Notes: generated from the letters alone by a model not told the origin. 64,000 nucleotides of DNA from Devosia indica (GCF_003056405.1 NZ_PYVZ01000007.1:1-64000); one strand, 5' to 3'; counted from the stretch's first letter, positions 48,582 through 58,056 are shown. A program made the numbers and translations.

Positions 48582-49645
48582 GCCGGTTTCGCCTCCATCG
48601 GGCGCCGCGGCCACAGCCGGAAGAGGAGGATGGTGCCGCCGGCCAGGATCAGCAGGATCGCGCCCGTACCGCTGCCCAGCGGGCTATAGGCGCTGATGCC
48701 GCGCTCGCCAAACGCCACCAGCATCACAAAGGCTTCGAGTGGCAGCCTGATGCGCATGCGATTGCCACTGGGGAAGCCGGCCAGCGCCACGACCAGCAGG
48801 ACCAGCCCCAGGACGCGCAGCCCTTCGGCGGAACGGTCGAGCAGGCGCTTGACGATTTCGGGAGACCAGCCGGTTTCGAACGCCTGGGCGATCAGGCTGA
48901 AACTGTCGGTCTCCGAGAGCACATCGACATAGGCGACCTGCTGGGCCAGGCTTTCAACGCTCACGTCATAGCGGGAAAAGCGGATCTCGGAATAGCGGCC
49001 ATCGGCCTCGGTGTGCTGCAAAGTGCCATCGCGCAATTCGAGCACATAATCCTCGCCAACGCTGACCACGCGGGCCGAGGCCGCGATATAGGTGCGCCGC
49101 GTTTCCGGATCGCGCCGGTCATCGGCAAAGAACTCGGTAATTTCTCCGCCATCGGCGCGCCCCCCGATCAGCAACACCACGCCCGGCGTGACCTGGGTGA
49201 ACCGGTTCGGCTTGAGGGTCGAGCTGACAAGGTCGGCGGCCACTTCGGCCGACAGCCGGTTGAGCTGCTTGTTGGCAAGCGGCTCCACCACATGGGCGAG
49301 CAGCAGCACCATCGCCACCGCGACGCCGCAGGTCACGATACTGGCCCGCCAGAGCCCGCTCAACCCGTTGCTGGTGTGGATGATATGCAGCTCGTGGCTG
49401 GTCTGCAGGGCACTGAGCGCCCGCACCACGCCGATCCCCACGCAGATATAGAAGAAGGACAGCGCCAGCGGCGGCATGGTGTAGAGCGCCTGCAGCGCCA
49501 GCGTGCCAAATCCCTGGCCCTTGACCGAGACGACGTCGAACGAGCGCAGGCAATTGACCAGCCAGAGCAGGAAGCACATGATTCCGAACAGGATCAGCGC
49601 ATCGCTGGCAAACAGGCGCGTCAGATAGCTGGTCAGTCGTCTCAT
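48578..49645 (-). CDS. lptF: LPS export ABC transporter permease LptF
   Basis: A 355-residue partner of LptG with the same fold: MRRLTSYLTRLFASDALILFGIMCFLLWL, FFYICVGIGVVRALSALQTSHELHIIHTSNGLSGLWRAS (coupling helix), jellyroll domain about 120-270, and closing helices. The ATG at 49645 matches the family start; a longer frame to 49726 adds 27 basic residues without homology. First gene of the minus-strand operon; its promoter region (49646-49817) is shared with the divergent holC gene. Confidence 0.94.
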   Translation of the reverse strand: MRRLTSYLTRLFASDALILFGIMCFLLWLVNCLRSFDVVSVKGQGFGTLALQALYTMPPLALSFFYICVGIGVVRALSALQTSHELHIIHTSNGLSGLWRASIVTCGVAVAMVLLLAHVVEPLANKQLNRLSAEVAADLVSSTLKPNRFTQVTPGVVLLIGGRADGGEITEFFADDRRDPETRRTYIAASARVVSVGEDYVLELRDGTLQHTEADGRYSEIRFSRYDVSVESLAQQVAYVDVLSETDSFSLIAQAFETGWSPEIVKRLLDRSAEGLRVLGLVLLVVALAGFPSGNRMRIRLPLEAFVMLVAFGERGISAYSPLGSGTGAILLILAGGTILLFRLWPRRPMEAKPA

Positions 49646-49817
49646 ATGGGTCCGAAGCTGGTGCCCGCGCAGATTAGCGTGGGATGAATCGCGCCGCACC
49701 TTGCGGCAGTTCGGTGTTCGGCACAATCTCCCATACCGTCACAAATGAGCCCTCGCGCATGCCTGCATGGCGCGTGGCGAACTGGTGCCGCCAGCCTGCG
49801 GCAGATAATGTGGAGCC

Positions 49818-50273
49818 ATGGCCGAAGTCCTGTTTTATCATCTCGAAACCCGCCCGCTCGAGGCCGTCATGCCGCTGCTGCTTGAAAAAACCATCGAGCG
49901 GGGTTGGCGCGCCATCGTCGAGGTCGGCTCGCGCGAACGGGCCGAAGCGCTGGACGCCCATCTCTGGACCTATCGCGATGACAGCTTCCTGGCGCATGGC
50001 CTGGCCGGTGAGGAACTGGACGCCCAGCAACCCATTCTGATCACCACCGAAACCGGCAATCCCAATGGTGCCACCGTCCGCTTTTTCGCCGATGGTGCTG
50101 TGCCGCAATCGGGTGAGGGCTATCAGCGGCTGGTTTACCTGTTCTCGGGTCACGACCCGGAGGCCGTGCAGACGGCGCGCGACGCCTGGAAAGCGCTGCG
50201 GGGCGGCTCTGATACCCTGACCTATTGGCAGCAGGACGCCACGGGCCGCTGGGAAAAGAAGGCCGCGGCATGA
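49818..50273 (+). CDS. holC: DNA polymerase III subunit chi
   Basis: A 151-residue chi subunit, which links the clamp loader to SSB. The pattern MAEVLFYHLETRPLEAVMPLLLEKTIERGWRAIV, LDAHLWTYRDDSFLAHG, and the ending KALRGGSDTLTYWQQDATGRWEKKA is that of alphaproteobacterial HolC. Its stop overlaps the next ATG (catga). The pepA gene that usually precedes holC, divergent from lptF, is absent here. Confidence 0.93.
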   Translation: MAEVLFYHLETRPLEAVMPLLLEKTIERGWRAIVEVGSRERAEALDAHLWTYRDDSFLAHGLAGEELDAQQPILITTETGNPNGATVRFFADGAVPQSGEGYQRLVYLFSGHDPEAVQTARDAWKALRGGSDTLTYWQQDATGRWEKKAAA

Positions 50274-50887
50274 CGCCAGACCTTTCGACCCCCAGCCGGC
50301 ACAAGCTGCACGAAGACATCTTTGCCATGCTGATCGGCACCATGCTGGTGTCGCTGGGCATTGCCTTTTATGCGCAGGTGCAGTTGACCACTGGCAGCAG
50401 CGCCGGTCTTGCGCTGCTGTTGCAATATATCACCGGCATTCCCTTCGGCTGGCTGTTCTTCGCCATCAACCTGCCGTTCTACGCGCTGGCCTGGTGGCGC
50501 ATGGGCCTGCCCTTTACCCTCAAGACCGTCGCCAGCGTGGCCATGGTGTCCTTTTTCACCAGCCAGATTCCGGGCTGGATCGGCATTGAACGCATTGACC
50601 CGCTATTTGCCGCGCTGGTTGGCGGCGTACTAATGGGCCTGGGCATCCTCTCCCTGTTCCGCCACAAGGCGAGCGTGGGCGGAATCAATATCCTGGCACT
50701 GTTCCTGCAAGAAAACTTCGGTATCCGCGCTGGCTATTTTCAGCTTGGCGTCGACGCGGTGATACTGATCATCGCCTTTTTCGTGCTGCCCTTTGACCGT
50801 GTCCTCTATTCCATCCTGGGCGCTCTGGTGCTGAACCTGATCATTGCCCTCAACCACCGGCCGGGGCGTTATGTCGGGTTCAGTTAG
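50270..50887 (+). CDS. YitT-family membrane protein
   Basis: A 205-residue protein with about five to six helices and the YitT/DUF161 features LIGTMLVSLGIAFYAQVQLTTGSSAGLALLLQYITG and ALVGGVLMGLGILSLFRHKASVGGINILALFLQE. Function is unknown; members are assumed to be transporters. Coupled to holC by a 4-bp overlap. Confidence 0.9.
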   Translation: MTPDLSTPSRHKLHEDIFAMLIGTMLVSLGIAFYAQVQLTTGSSAGLALLLQYITGIPFGWLFFAINLPFYALAWWRMGLPFTLKTVASVAMVSFFTSQIPGWIGIERIDPLFAALVGGVLMGLGILSLFRHKASVGGINILALFLQENFGIRAGYFQLGVDAVILIIAFFVLPFDRVLYSILGALVLNLIIALNHRPGRYVGFS

Positions 50888-50892
50888 CTGGC

Positions 50893-51699
50893 TCAGTTTC
50901 GCCGGCGCGGGTCCTGCGCGTTAAGATGAAGCTGCATGAAGTCCTGGATCAGTTCATAGCAGAAGATGATTTCCGTTGTCGCGGGGTCATAGAAGGCGTT
51001 GGATTCGCCACAGCGCCGTGCTGTGAAACGGACCTGTCCATCCAGGCGGTAGCCGCGCCGCAATTCTTCGGCGACATCATCGAAGATCCCGCTACCACGG
51101 AAAGCGCGCTCGGCCAGGCGCAGTCGTGTGCCGCCATCGTGATAAGTCACATTGACCCGCGTGCCTGAGTCGCTTTCGGAAATCAGTGCGTCAAGGCTGC
51201 GATTGACCAGCTCATAGTCGAACAGGCAGGTGTGTTGCCGTTCGGAAGGGATGTCATAGGCATTGGCAATGCTGCGAAAGGCCGTGCGGTCGGCGCCCAC
51301 CATCAGGCAGATGATTTGCATGGCCCGGTGCCGGTCGGGGCTATAGCCCGAGGCATAATCGTCTCCGGCGAAATAATTGTCATAGCTTTCCCCGGTCAGC
51401 ACCCAGCCATCCGCTGCATCCTCCAGCGCCTGGTTTGCCTCGGGCGTGTTTTTCCTGAGCAGGATCCAGGTGGCGATATTGTCGGCCGCGTCTTCTTCCT
51501 TGCCCAATACAGGCAGGTCCAGCTTGTCAATCAGCAGATGCGCAACCTCATGATAGAGCGTGAACAGGCTGTTATTGACCGCAAAGCGCAGCGTTTCCGC
51601 GCGCTCCTGCTTGGTGAGGCCGGACAAGTCCTGGGCCAGGGCTGGCAGAGCCGGCAATGCCATGGTCAAGGCGACGAGCAGAACGAGCAGACGCTTCAT
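50893..51699 (-). CDS. DUF4344-family putative metallopeptidase, exported
   Basis: A 268-residue protein with a signal peptide (LLVLLVALTMALPALPALAQ). The motif LYHEVAHLLIDKLDLPVLGKEEDAADNIA carries the HExxH zinc site and a downstream glutamate, typical of DUF4344 zinc proteases; GYSPDRHRAMQIICLM and four further cysteines follow. I chose the second ATG (51699, SD gaggt at 6 bp). Substrate unknown; likely periplasmic. Confidence 0.85.
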   Translation of the reverse strand: MKRLLVLLVALTMALPALPALAQDLSGLTKQERAETLRFAVNNSLFTLYHEVAHLLIDKLDLPVLGKEEDAADNIATWILLRKNTPEANQALEDAADGWVLTGESYDNYFAGDDYASGYSPDRHRAMQIICLMVGADRTAFRSIANAYDIPSERQHTCLFDYELVNRSLDALISESDSGTRVNVTYHDGGTRLRLAERAFRGSGIFDDVAEELRRGYRLDGQVRFTARRCGESNAFYDPATTEIIFCYELIQDFMQLHLNAQDPRRRN

Positions 51700-51795
51700 G
51701 GCAGACCTCACAACACACTATGGGATGAGTGAAGATGACCGGAGCGGGCGCGTCAACGCTTTCACGTGAGTTTGGTGAAGCCCGTCGCCGCAGGA

Positions 51796-52218
51796 TCAGT
51801 CCTGCTCAGGCGCCCAGCCGGGCGGGGCCAGCTCGAAACCCTCAAAACGGAAACCCGGGGCCACTGTACAGCTCACCAGCGTCCAGTTCCCCAGGCTTCG
51901 CGCCGACTGCCAGGCATGCGCCGGCACGATTCCCTGCGGGCGCTGTCCATGCGTGATGTCGGGACCCAGTTCCACGAGCTGCCGCTCGTCTGGCCTCGCA
52001 ATCTCCAGCACCAATGGTGCGCCGGCATGCCAATGCCAGGTTTCCACGGCATCAACACGGTGCCAGTGCGAGACCTCGCCGGCCTTGAGCAGGAAATAGA
52101 TTGCCGTGGAGCGCGCGCGTCCATCCGGCCCCGCCGCGTCCTCGAAGGTCTGGACATACCAGCCGCCCTCAGGGTGAGGCTCGAGATCCAGGCTCGCGAT
52201 GATCTCTTCGGCAGTCAT
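51796..52218 (-). CDS. Cupin-domain protein (DUF985)
   Basis: A 140-residue DUF985 cupin: AEEIIASLDLEPHPEGGWYVQTFED opens the family, then YFLLKAGEVSHWHRVDAVETWHWHAGAPL with the cupin histidines, and AWQSARSLGNWTLVSCTVAPGF. Enzymatic role unknown. Its start overlaps the stop of the ABC-F gene upstream by 4 bp, so the two are coupled. Confidence 0.9.
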   Translation of the reverse strand: MTAEEIIASLDLEPHPEGGWYVQTFEDAAGPDGRARSTAIYFLLKAGEVSHWHRVDAVETWHWHAGAPLVLEIARPDERQLVELGPDITHGQRPQGIVPAHAWQSARSLGNWTLVSCTVAPGFRFEGFELAPPGWAPEQD

Positions 52219-54089
52219 GCGCGTTCGGCTTCTTCCAGTTCGGCGCTGAATTCGAGCCAGCTCTCCTCAAGTGCCTCAAGGTCGCTGCTGAACCGGGCCT
52301 TGTCCTTGCCCAGGGCAATCAGTCTGTCCGGCGGGCCATCATAGACCTTTGGGTCGGCAAGCTGGGCCTCGATCTTGTCGATCTCGGTCCTTAGGCGCTT
52401 CATCCTGTTTTCGGCGTCGGTGATCTTTTTCTTGAGCGGGGCCAGCTCCGCCCGCCGCGCCGCCGCCTCCTGGCGGGACTGCTTGCGATCATTCACGCCC
52501 GGCCCGCCATTGCCCGATTTGCCGTCCTTGTTCGAGGTGATGCTGCGCTGGTAGCTGTCCAGATCCTCGTCCAGCTCACGGATCGTACCGTTCTCGGCAA
52601 TCCAGAGCGTGTCGCAGGTGGCTTCGATCAGATGACGGTCGTGCGAAATGATCAGCACGGCGCCCTGGTAGTCGTTCAGGGCATAGACCAGCGCATCGCG
52701 GCTATCGATGTCGAGATGGTTGGTCGGTTCGTCAAGGATCATCATCGAGGGGCCGGAAAAGGTGATGAGGCCCATCAGGAGGCGCGCCCGCTCGCCACCG
52801 GAGAGGTTCTTGGCCTTGGTGTCCATGCGCGACGTGGTCAGACCCATCTGCGCCAGCCGGCTCCGGCGTTTTGCCTCATTGTCGAGCGGCATAAGCGCGG
52901 TGACATGTTCCAGCGGCGTCTGCTCAGGCTTGAGCTTGTCCATCTGGTGCTGGGCGAAATGAGCGATATCGAGCTTCTTGTTGATCTTGAGCTGGCCGTC
53001 CATCACTGGAATGTCGCCGGCAAGGAGCTTGGCAAAGGTCGACTTGCCATTGCCATTGACGCCGATCAGCGCGATGCGCGCATCCGGATCGATGCGCTGG
53101 GTGACGTTGCGCAGGATCACCGTGTCGCCATAGCCGGTCGACACCTTGTCCAGCGTGATCATCGGGGTGGGCAGATCCACCTTGGGCTGCTGGAACTGGA
53201 ACGGGGCGGCGTGCTCGTCGAACATGGCCTCGGGCGGCTTGAGCTTTTCGATCATCTTGACGCGCGCCTGCGCCTGCTTGGCCTTGGTGGCCTTGGCCTT
53301 GAAGCGGTCGACGAACTTTTGCAGATGCGCAATCTGGTCCAGGGTCTTTTCCCGGCTCTTGTTGTTGAGCTCCATCTGCATGCGACGGGTCTCTTCAAAG
53401 GTGTCGTAATTGCCTTTGTAGAAGGTCAGCTTGCGGTGCTCGAGATGCACGATTGAACTGACCGCCTTGTTCAGCAGGTCACGGTCGTGGCTGATCAGAA
53501 AGACCGTGTAGGGATAGCTGGCCAGGTATTTTTCCAGCCACAGCGTGCCCTCGAGGTCGAGATAGTTGGTCGGCTCGTCGAGCAGCAGCAGGTCGGGCTG
53601 GCTGAACAGCACCGCCGCCAGCGCCACGCGCATGCGCCAGCCGCCGGAAAGCTGCCGGGTTGGCGCATTCTGCCGGTCCTGCTCGAACCCCAGGCCCTTG
53701 AGAATGGAGGAGGCGCGCGCCTCGGCGCTATGCGCGTCGATATCGGCCAGGCGCATATGGATTTCGCCGATCCGATGCGGGTCCGTCGCCGTCTCGGCCT
53801 CGGCCAGCAGAGCCGTGCGCTCCTTGTCGGCGGCCAGCACGACCTCGAGTACGGTTTCTTCGCCCGCCGGGGCCTCCTGCGCAACCGCGCCGATGCGGGC
53901 CTTCCGGTTGACTTCGATCGAGCCGCTGTCGGCGCCGATATGCCCCTGGATCAGGTGAAACAGCGTGGTCTTGCCGGTACCGTTCTTGCCGACAAAGCCC
54001 GCCTTGGCGCCATCGGGCAACACGAGCGCGGCATCCTCGAACAGGGGGCGGCCCTGAATGCGATAGGTGAGGTTATTGATCGTCAGCAT
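52215..54089 (-). CDS. ABC-F family ATPase (YheS/Uup type)
   Basis: A 624-residue protein with two ABC ATPase domains and no membrane segment. Walker A motifs GKNGTGKTT (34-42) and GVNGNGKST, signatures LSGGWRMR and LSGGERAR, the interdomain linker about 235-300 (NNKSREKTLDQIAHLQKFVDRFKAKATKAKQAQ) and a C-terminal coiled coil (KKKITDAENRMKRLRTEIDKIEAQL). ABC-F proteins act on the ribosome. Its order resembles YheS. The ATG at 54089 starts MLTINNLTYRI. Confidence 0.93.
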   Translation of the reverse strand: MLTINNLTYRIQGRPLFEDAALVLPDGAKAGFVGKNGTGKTTLFHLIQGHIGADSGSIEVNRKARIGAVAQEAPAGEETVLEVVLAADKERTALLAEAETATDPHRIGEIHMRLADIDAHSAEARASSILKGLGFEQDRQNAPTRQLSGGWRMRVALAAVLFSQPDLLLLDEPTNYLDLEGTLWLEKYLASYPYTVFLISHDRDLLNKAVSSIVHLEHRKLTFYKGNYDTFEETRRMQMELNNKSREKTLDQIAHLQKFVDRFKAKATKAKQAQARVKMIEKLKPPEAMFDEHAAPFQFQQPKVDLPTPMITLDKVSTGYGDTVILRNVTQRIDPDARIALIGVNGNGKSTFAKLLAGDIPVMDGQLKINKKLDIAHFAQHQMDKLKPEQTPLEHVTALMPLDNEAKRRSRLAQMGLTTSRMDTKAKNLSGGERARLLMGLITFSGPSMMILDEPTNHLDIDSRDALVYALNDYQGAVLIISHDRHLIEATCDTLWIAENGTIRELDEDLDSYQRSITSNKDGKSGNGGPGVNDRKQSRQEAAARRAELAPLKKKITDAENRMKRLRTEIDKIEAQLADPKVYDGPPDRLIALGKDKARFSSDLEALEESWLEFSAELEEAERA

Positions 54090-54185
54090 GCCATAATCTC
54101 GCCGACCCGATAGGCAAGGTCGGCGGTCCATAAAGTCGTTTGCAGTTGTTGCTGTGCCAATACAGCGCGCCCGAGGAGATGTCTA

Positions 54186-54593
54186 ATGCGCAGGACCATG
54201 GCTTCCATACCGCTGGCGCAGGCCGCGGCCCTTTGTTGCGGTGCGGCGCTGGCCCAGGAAGCGGCCAGCTTCACCCAGCTTTCAGCCTGCCGGATCGATG
54301 CCGAACGCATTCTGTTGCGCGCGACCTTTGATGGCAGCCCATGCTGGGCGGTGGAGCCCGCGCAACTGGCGGAACCGCGCGGCACCATTGTCGCGGTGCA
54401 TCTGCCCACTATGAGCACCGCCGAAATCTGCACCATGAACATCGTGCCCGTCAGCACCGAACAGGTGATCGAGGCGCCCGAGCCGATTGTGGACCTCGAT
54501 GTGACGGCCGCAACGCCCCGGAACGACGTGGTGGCGCAAGGTGTGATCGAGGTGAGCGAAGGGCAGGGTGACTGCCTTGGGGCCAGGGGCTGA
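54186..54593 (+). CDS. Hypothetical exported protein
   Basis: A 135-residue protein with gaggagatg 9 bp before the ATG and a signal-peptide-like start ([21 protein letters not shown]). The mature part contains four cysteines and a Glu/Ala/Pro-rich tail. I do not recognise a family. It lies between the divergent ABC-F gene and ndk and may be a short periplasmic protein; the coding case rests on the good ribosome site and start. Confidence 0.6.
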   Translation: MRRTMASIPLAQAAALCCGAALAQEAASFTQLSACRIDAERILLRATFDGSPCWAVEPAQLAEPRGTIVAVHLPTMSTAEICTMNIVPVSTEQVIEAPEPIVDLDVTAATPRNDVVAQGVIEVSEGQGDCLGARG

Positions 54594-54682
54594 GCAGGCG
54601 GCAAGTTGCCGTCTTGCGCCTTACACACGCACCCGCTAAAAGGCGCCACCTTTCCAAACGCATCAAGCAGGAACATACCGCC

Positions 54683-55105
54683 ATGGCGCTCGAACGCACC
54701 TTCTCCATCATCAAGCCCGATGCCGTCCGTCGCAACCTGATCGGCAAGATCGTCGCCAAGTTCGAAGAGAACGGCCTGCGCCCCGTCGCCATGAAGAAGA
54801 TCCACATGACCCGCGAACAGGCCGAAGGCTTTTACGCGGTCCACAAGGAACGCCCCTTCTTTGGCGAACTGGTCGAGCAGATGATTGCCTCGCCTGTCGT
54901 CGTGCAGGTCCTGGAAGGCGAAAACGCCATCCTCAAGAACCGCGAGATCATGGGCGCCACCAACCCGGAAAACGCCGCTGAAGGCACCATCCGCAAGGAA
55001 TTCGCCCTCTCCGTCGGCGAAAACTCCGTGCACGGTTCGGACGCTCCGGAAACCGCTGCCCAGGAAATCAAGTTCTTCTTCTCCGACGACGAAATCGTCG
55101 GGTAA
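54683..55105 (+). CDS. ndk: Nucleoside diphosphate kinase
   Basis: Ndk passes the gamma phosphate of ATP to nucleoside diphosphates. The 140-residue protein starts [21 protein letters not shown] and has the phosphorylated histidine H117 in [18 protein letters not shown]. Standard length. Followed by a double hairpin and a strong terminator, so it ends its transcript. Confidence 0.97.
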   Translation: MALERTFSIIKPDAVRRNLIGKIVAKFEENGLRPVAMKKIHMTREQAEGFYAVHKERPFFGELVEQMIASPVVVQVLEGENAILKNREIMGATNPENAAEGTIRKEFALSVGENSVHGSDAPETAAQEIKFFFSDDEIVG

Positions 55106-55113
55106 GACCCGAC

Positions 55114-55190
55114 GGCTGGCCAAGGCCAGCCGGCAAGTCGCTCCGGTGGAGCGATTTGAGGGACGAACGCCCTGAGCCCCGCGAAGGGCC
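55114..55190 (+). repeat. Double hairpin after ndk, member of the palindrome family
   Basis: First hairpin ggctggcc-aa-ggccagcc (55114-55131, perfect), then the 25-bp family palindrome at 55134-55158 (gtcgctccggtggagcgat, one G-T wobble), then a diverged tail (agggacgaacgccctgagcc). The two-hairpin layout matches the copy after guaA. Confidence 0.85.
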
Positions 55191-55219
55191 GGGCCGATGT
55201 CTCCGCCACCGCAAATTCC

Positions 55220-55246
55220 AGGCCGCCCGCCGGGCGGCCTTTTTGC
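55220..55246 (+). terminator. Rho-independent terminator downstream of ndk
   Basis: A GC-rich stem (aggccgccc with gggcggcct) around a short loop, followed by ttttgctt. It is placed 115 bp after the ndk stop, beyond the palindromic repeat, and before the helicase gene. Confidence 0.92.
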
Positions 55247-55308
55247 TTGTTTGTGCTATAAGGCACTGAACTCGTCCCGGGTCACTCCGCCACAAGGGCG
55301 GAACCCCA

Positions 55309-57348
55309 TTGATAGACACCAGCAATCGGTCGGAGCATCCCGCAGCGTCGGGGCACGGCACGCATGGTGCAATCCGCTCCGAAAGAACTGCATTGTCCCT
55401 ACCCGATACCATTATTGCCCCCATCGCCCAGGCCCTCGTGGCCAAGGGCTATGACAGCCTCACCCCGGTGCAGGCTGCCGTCATCGAAGAAGGCGCGGAT
55501 GGGCGCGACCTTCTGGTCTCGGCCCAGACCGGCTCGGGCAAGACCGTCGCCTTCGGCATGGCGATCGCGCCGACCCTGTTGGGCGACGACCTCATTCTGC
55601 CCGCCCCCGGCGCACCGCTGGCACTGGTGATTGCGCCGACCCGCGAACTGGCCATGCAGGTGCGCCGCGAGCTTGACTGGCTCTATGCCAATATGCACGC
55701 CCAGACCGCCGCCGGCGTTGGTGGCATGGACCAGCGCACCGAGCGCCGGGCGCTTGAACGCGGCGCCCATATCGTCGTTGGCACGCCCGGGCGCCTGCGC
55801 GACCACATCACCCGCGGCGTGCTCGACACCTCGGCGCTGCGCGCCGTGGTGCTCGACGAAGCCGATGAAATGCTCGACCTCGGCTTCCGCGAAGACCTCG
55901 AATTCATCCTCGCCGCCGCGCCCGAAGATCGGCGCACCCTGCTGTTCTCCGCGACAGTGCCCAAACCCATCGCTGAGCTGGCCAAGACCTTCCAGCGCAA
56001 TGCCCTGCGCATCACCGCCGCCAGCTCGGGATCGCAGCACGCCGATATCGAGTATAAGCTGATGTCGGTTCCCGCCGCCGAGCGCGAAAACGCCGTCATC
56101 AACACGCTGCTCTGGTACGAAAGCACCAATACCATTGTCTTCGCCTCGACCCGCGAAGCGGTGAAGCATCTTTCGGCCCGGCTGCACAATCGCGGCTTTG
56201 ACGTGGTGACGCTCTCGGGCGAACTGAGCCAGGCCGAGCGCACCAGTGCGCTGCAATCCATGCGCGATGGCCGGGCCCGCATCTGTGTGGCCACCGACGT
56301 TGCCGCCCGTGGCATCGATCTGCCAAATCTCGACCTGGTCATTCACGCCGACCTGCCGATGAACGCCGAAACCCTGCTGCACCGCTCGGGCCGAACCGGC
56401 CGGGCAGGGCGCAAGGGCACCTGCGTGGTCATCGCCCCGGCCCATCGCAAGCGCGTCGCGCTGTCGATCCTGCGCACTGCCAAGATCGATGCCGAAAACA
56501 TCGCCCCGCCCAGCGCCGCCGATATCGATGCGCGCTACCGCGAACATATCCTTTCGGCGGAAACGCTGAGCGCGCCGGCCACCGAGGACGAGGCGCCGCT
56601 GGTCAGCCAATTGCTCGAGCGCCACAGCCCCGAGGCGATTGCCGCCGCCTATGTGCGCCTGCAACTGGCGGCGCGGCCGGTCCCCGAGGACGTGACCGCC
56701 ACCGCGCCCGATGATTCCGGTTCGCGCGAGCCGCGCAGCCGCGAGGCCTTTGCCGGCGGAAGCTGGTTCAAGGTCAATCTGGGCCGCAAGCAGCGCGCCG
56801 AGCCGCGCTGGCTGCTACCGATGATCTGCAAGGCCGGCGGTGTCACCAAATCGGCCATCGGCTCGATCCGCATTTTCGACACCGAGAGCATTTTCGAGAT
56901 CGCCGCCGACAAGGTGGATAGCTTCCTGCGCAATGTGGGCAGCAATGGCACTGGCGAAAAGGGCGTGCATATCAATGCTGTCGATGGTCCGGGCGAGCGC
57001 TCCGAGCGTCCGCAGGGCAAGCGCCGCCCGCCCGGCCCGCCGGAAAAATACGATCCGATGAAGGCCCGGCCGGAGCGCGCCGACCGCAAGCAGCGCTATG
57101 GCTCCTCCAAGCTGCGGGCCGACGACTTCGAGCAGCCCGCCGAGCGTCCAGCCACGCGCTCGGCGACCCGGCCTGCAGAGCAGCCCGCAGAACACGTTAC
57201 AATCCGCCCGGCCAAGTCGGCAAAACCCGCCCCCAAGGACAAGGGCAAGCCGAAGTGGTCAAAGCCGGCCGCCGAAGGTGAAGCCCGTCCGCCCAAGAAG
57301 AAGGCCGCCAAGGCCAAGGACCACAAGAAGAACCGCAGCGAAATCTAG
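55309..57348 (+). CDS. DEAD-box RNA helicase with DbpA-like RNA-binding domain
   Basis: A 679-residue ATP-dependent RNA helicase. Motifs: Q motif region DSLTPVQAAVIE, Walker A SAQTGSGKTVAF (71-82), APTRELAMQV, TPGRLRD, VLDEADEMLDLGF, FSATVPK, VATDVAARGIDLP and HRSGRTGRAGRKG. Residues about 485-560 (GSWFKVNLGRKQRAEPRWLLPMICKAGG) are a DbpA-type RNA-binding domain as in DbpA/CsdA. The last 100 residues are basic, Lys/Pro/Ala-rich. The frame opens at a TTG at 55309; a second TTG at 55393 (LSLPDTI) is also plausible and closer to homologues. Likely in ribosome assembly or RNA decay. Confidence 0.93.
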   Translation: MIDTSNRSEHPAASGHGTHGAIRSERTALSLPDTIIAPIAQALVAKGYDSLTPVQAAVIEEGADGRDLLVSAQTGSGKTVAFGMAIAPTLLGDDLILPAPGAPLALVIAPTRELAMQVRRELDWLYANMHAQTAAGVGGMDQRTERRALERGAHIVVGTPGRLRDHITRGVLDTSALRAVVLDEADEMLDLGFREDLEFILAAAPEDRRTLLFSATVPKPIAELAKTFQRNALRITAASSGSQHADIEYKLMSVPAAERENAVINTLLWYESTNTIVFASTREAVKHLSARLHNRGFDVVTLSGELSQAERTSALQSMRDGRARICVATDVAARGIDLPNLDLVIHADLPMNAETLLHRSGRTGRAGRKGTCVVIAPAHRKRVALSILRTAKIDAENIAPPSAADIDARYREHILSAETLSAPATEDEAPLVSQLLERHSPEAIAAAYVRLQLAARPVPEDVTATAPDDSGSREPRSREAFAGGSWFKVNLGRKQRAEPRWLLPMICKAGGVTKSAIGSIRIFDTESIFEIAADKVDSFLRNVGSNGTGEKGVHINAVDGPGERSERPQGKRRPPGPPEKYDPMKARPERADRKQRYGSSKLRADDFEQPAERPATRSATRPAEQPAEHVTIRPAKSAKPAPKDKGKPKWSKPAAEGEARPPKKKAAKAKDHKKNRSEI

Positions 57349-57407
57349 CTGGTGACCGGCTGGGGCTTCAACCGCCCCGGCCGCCCGTGCCGGCATCGCT
57401 ACACGGG

Positions 57408-58016
57408 CTAGGCAGTCTCGCCGGCCGCGCTGGCCCGCGCAATGTCCTTGGCCAGGGTCTCGATTTCCGCCGCATGTTTCTCGGTTGATGGCTCGATACT
57501 GTCCATCCATGTGCCAAAACGCTTGAGCAGCGGCACGAAGGCGGCCAGTTCGGCGGAATCCCATTCGGTCAGGAAATCACCCATGATGAGAAACTTGTAG
57601 GCGCGCACGGCTTCGACAATGGCGTGCCCGCGCCCGGTCAATTCGATAAGGGTGCGCCGCGCATCGGCCTGGCTGACGGTGCGACGGGCATAGCCCTGTT
57701 CGACCATTTCGCTGACCAGCCGGCTGGCACGCGAGGGATCGATATTCAGCCGCTCGGCGACCGTTGAAACCATCACCTCACCGGCGCCTTCTGTCTCGGC
57801 GAAGGCGCCATCGATGGCCGCGAGCACATCTAGTTGCGCCAGTTCGAGATCGATCTTGAGGTCGACCAGCGCCCGGTGGCCCAGTTCACGTTTCATGGCG
57901 CGGCGGCGCCATTTCTGCATCAGCCCGTCAATTTCCATCGCCGCCTCGGCGGTGACCGGATCGATCCCGGCATGGTGCAGCAGGGCACTCAGTTCACTCT
58001 TGTCATTCAAAGGCAT
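57408..58016 (-). CDS. MarR-family transcriptional regulator
   Basis: A 202-residue winged-helix protein. VAERLNIDPSRASRLVSEMVEQGYARRTVSQADARRTLIELTGRGHAIV is the MarR recognition helix and wing. It is longer than usual MarR proteins, with an extra N-terminal helix and a C-terminal tail. It diverges from an EmrB-type efflux gene, which it probably represses. I chose the ATG at 58016; one at 58037 would lie inside the palindromic operator. Confidence 0.9.
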   Translation of the reverse strand: MPLNDKSELSALLHHAGIDPVTAEAAMEIDGLMQKWRRRAMKRELGHRALVDLKIDLELAQLDVLAAIDGAFAETEGAGEVMVSTVAERLNIDPSRASRLVSEMVEQGYARRTVSQADARRTLIELTGRGHAIVEAVRAYKFLIMGDFLTEWDSAELAAFVPLLKRFGTWMDSIEPSTEKHAAEIETLAKDIARASAAGETA

Positions 58017-58033
58017 GGCAGCCCCGCGGATAT

Positions 58034-58056
58034 GCATGCATCATACAAATGCATGC
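58034..58056. promoter_or_regulatory. Candidate MarR operator in the marR-efflux intergenic region
   Basis: gcatgca (58034-58040) and tgcatgc (58050-58056) form a 7-bp inverted repeat with a 9-bp spacer, the spacing of MarR operators. Just downstream ttgaca (58059-58064) looks like the -35 box of the efflux gene. Two acatgt hexamers (58062 and 58081) add a second dyad. A regulator bound here would block both genes. Confidence 0.6.

Noticed and set aside
55399..56664. 421-codon minus-strand frame opposite the helicase
   Set aside because: Antisense shadow with Gly/His/Gln bias; the helicase has all motifs.
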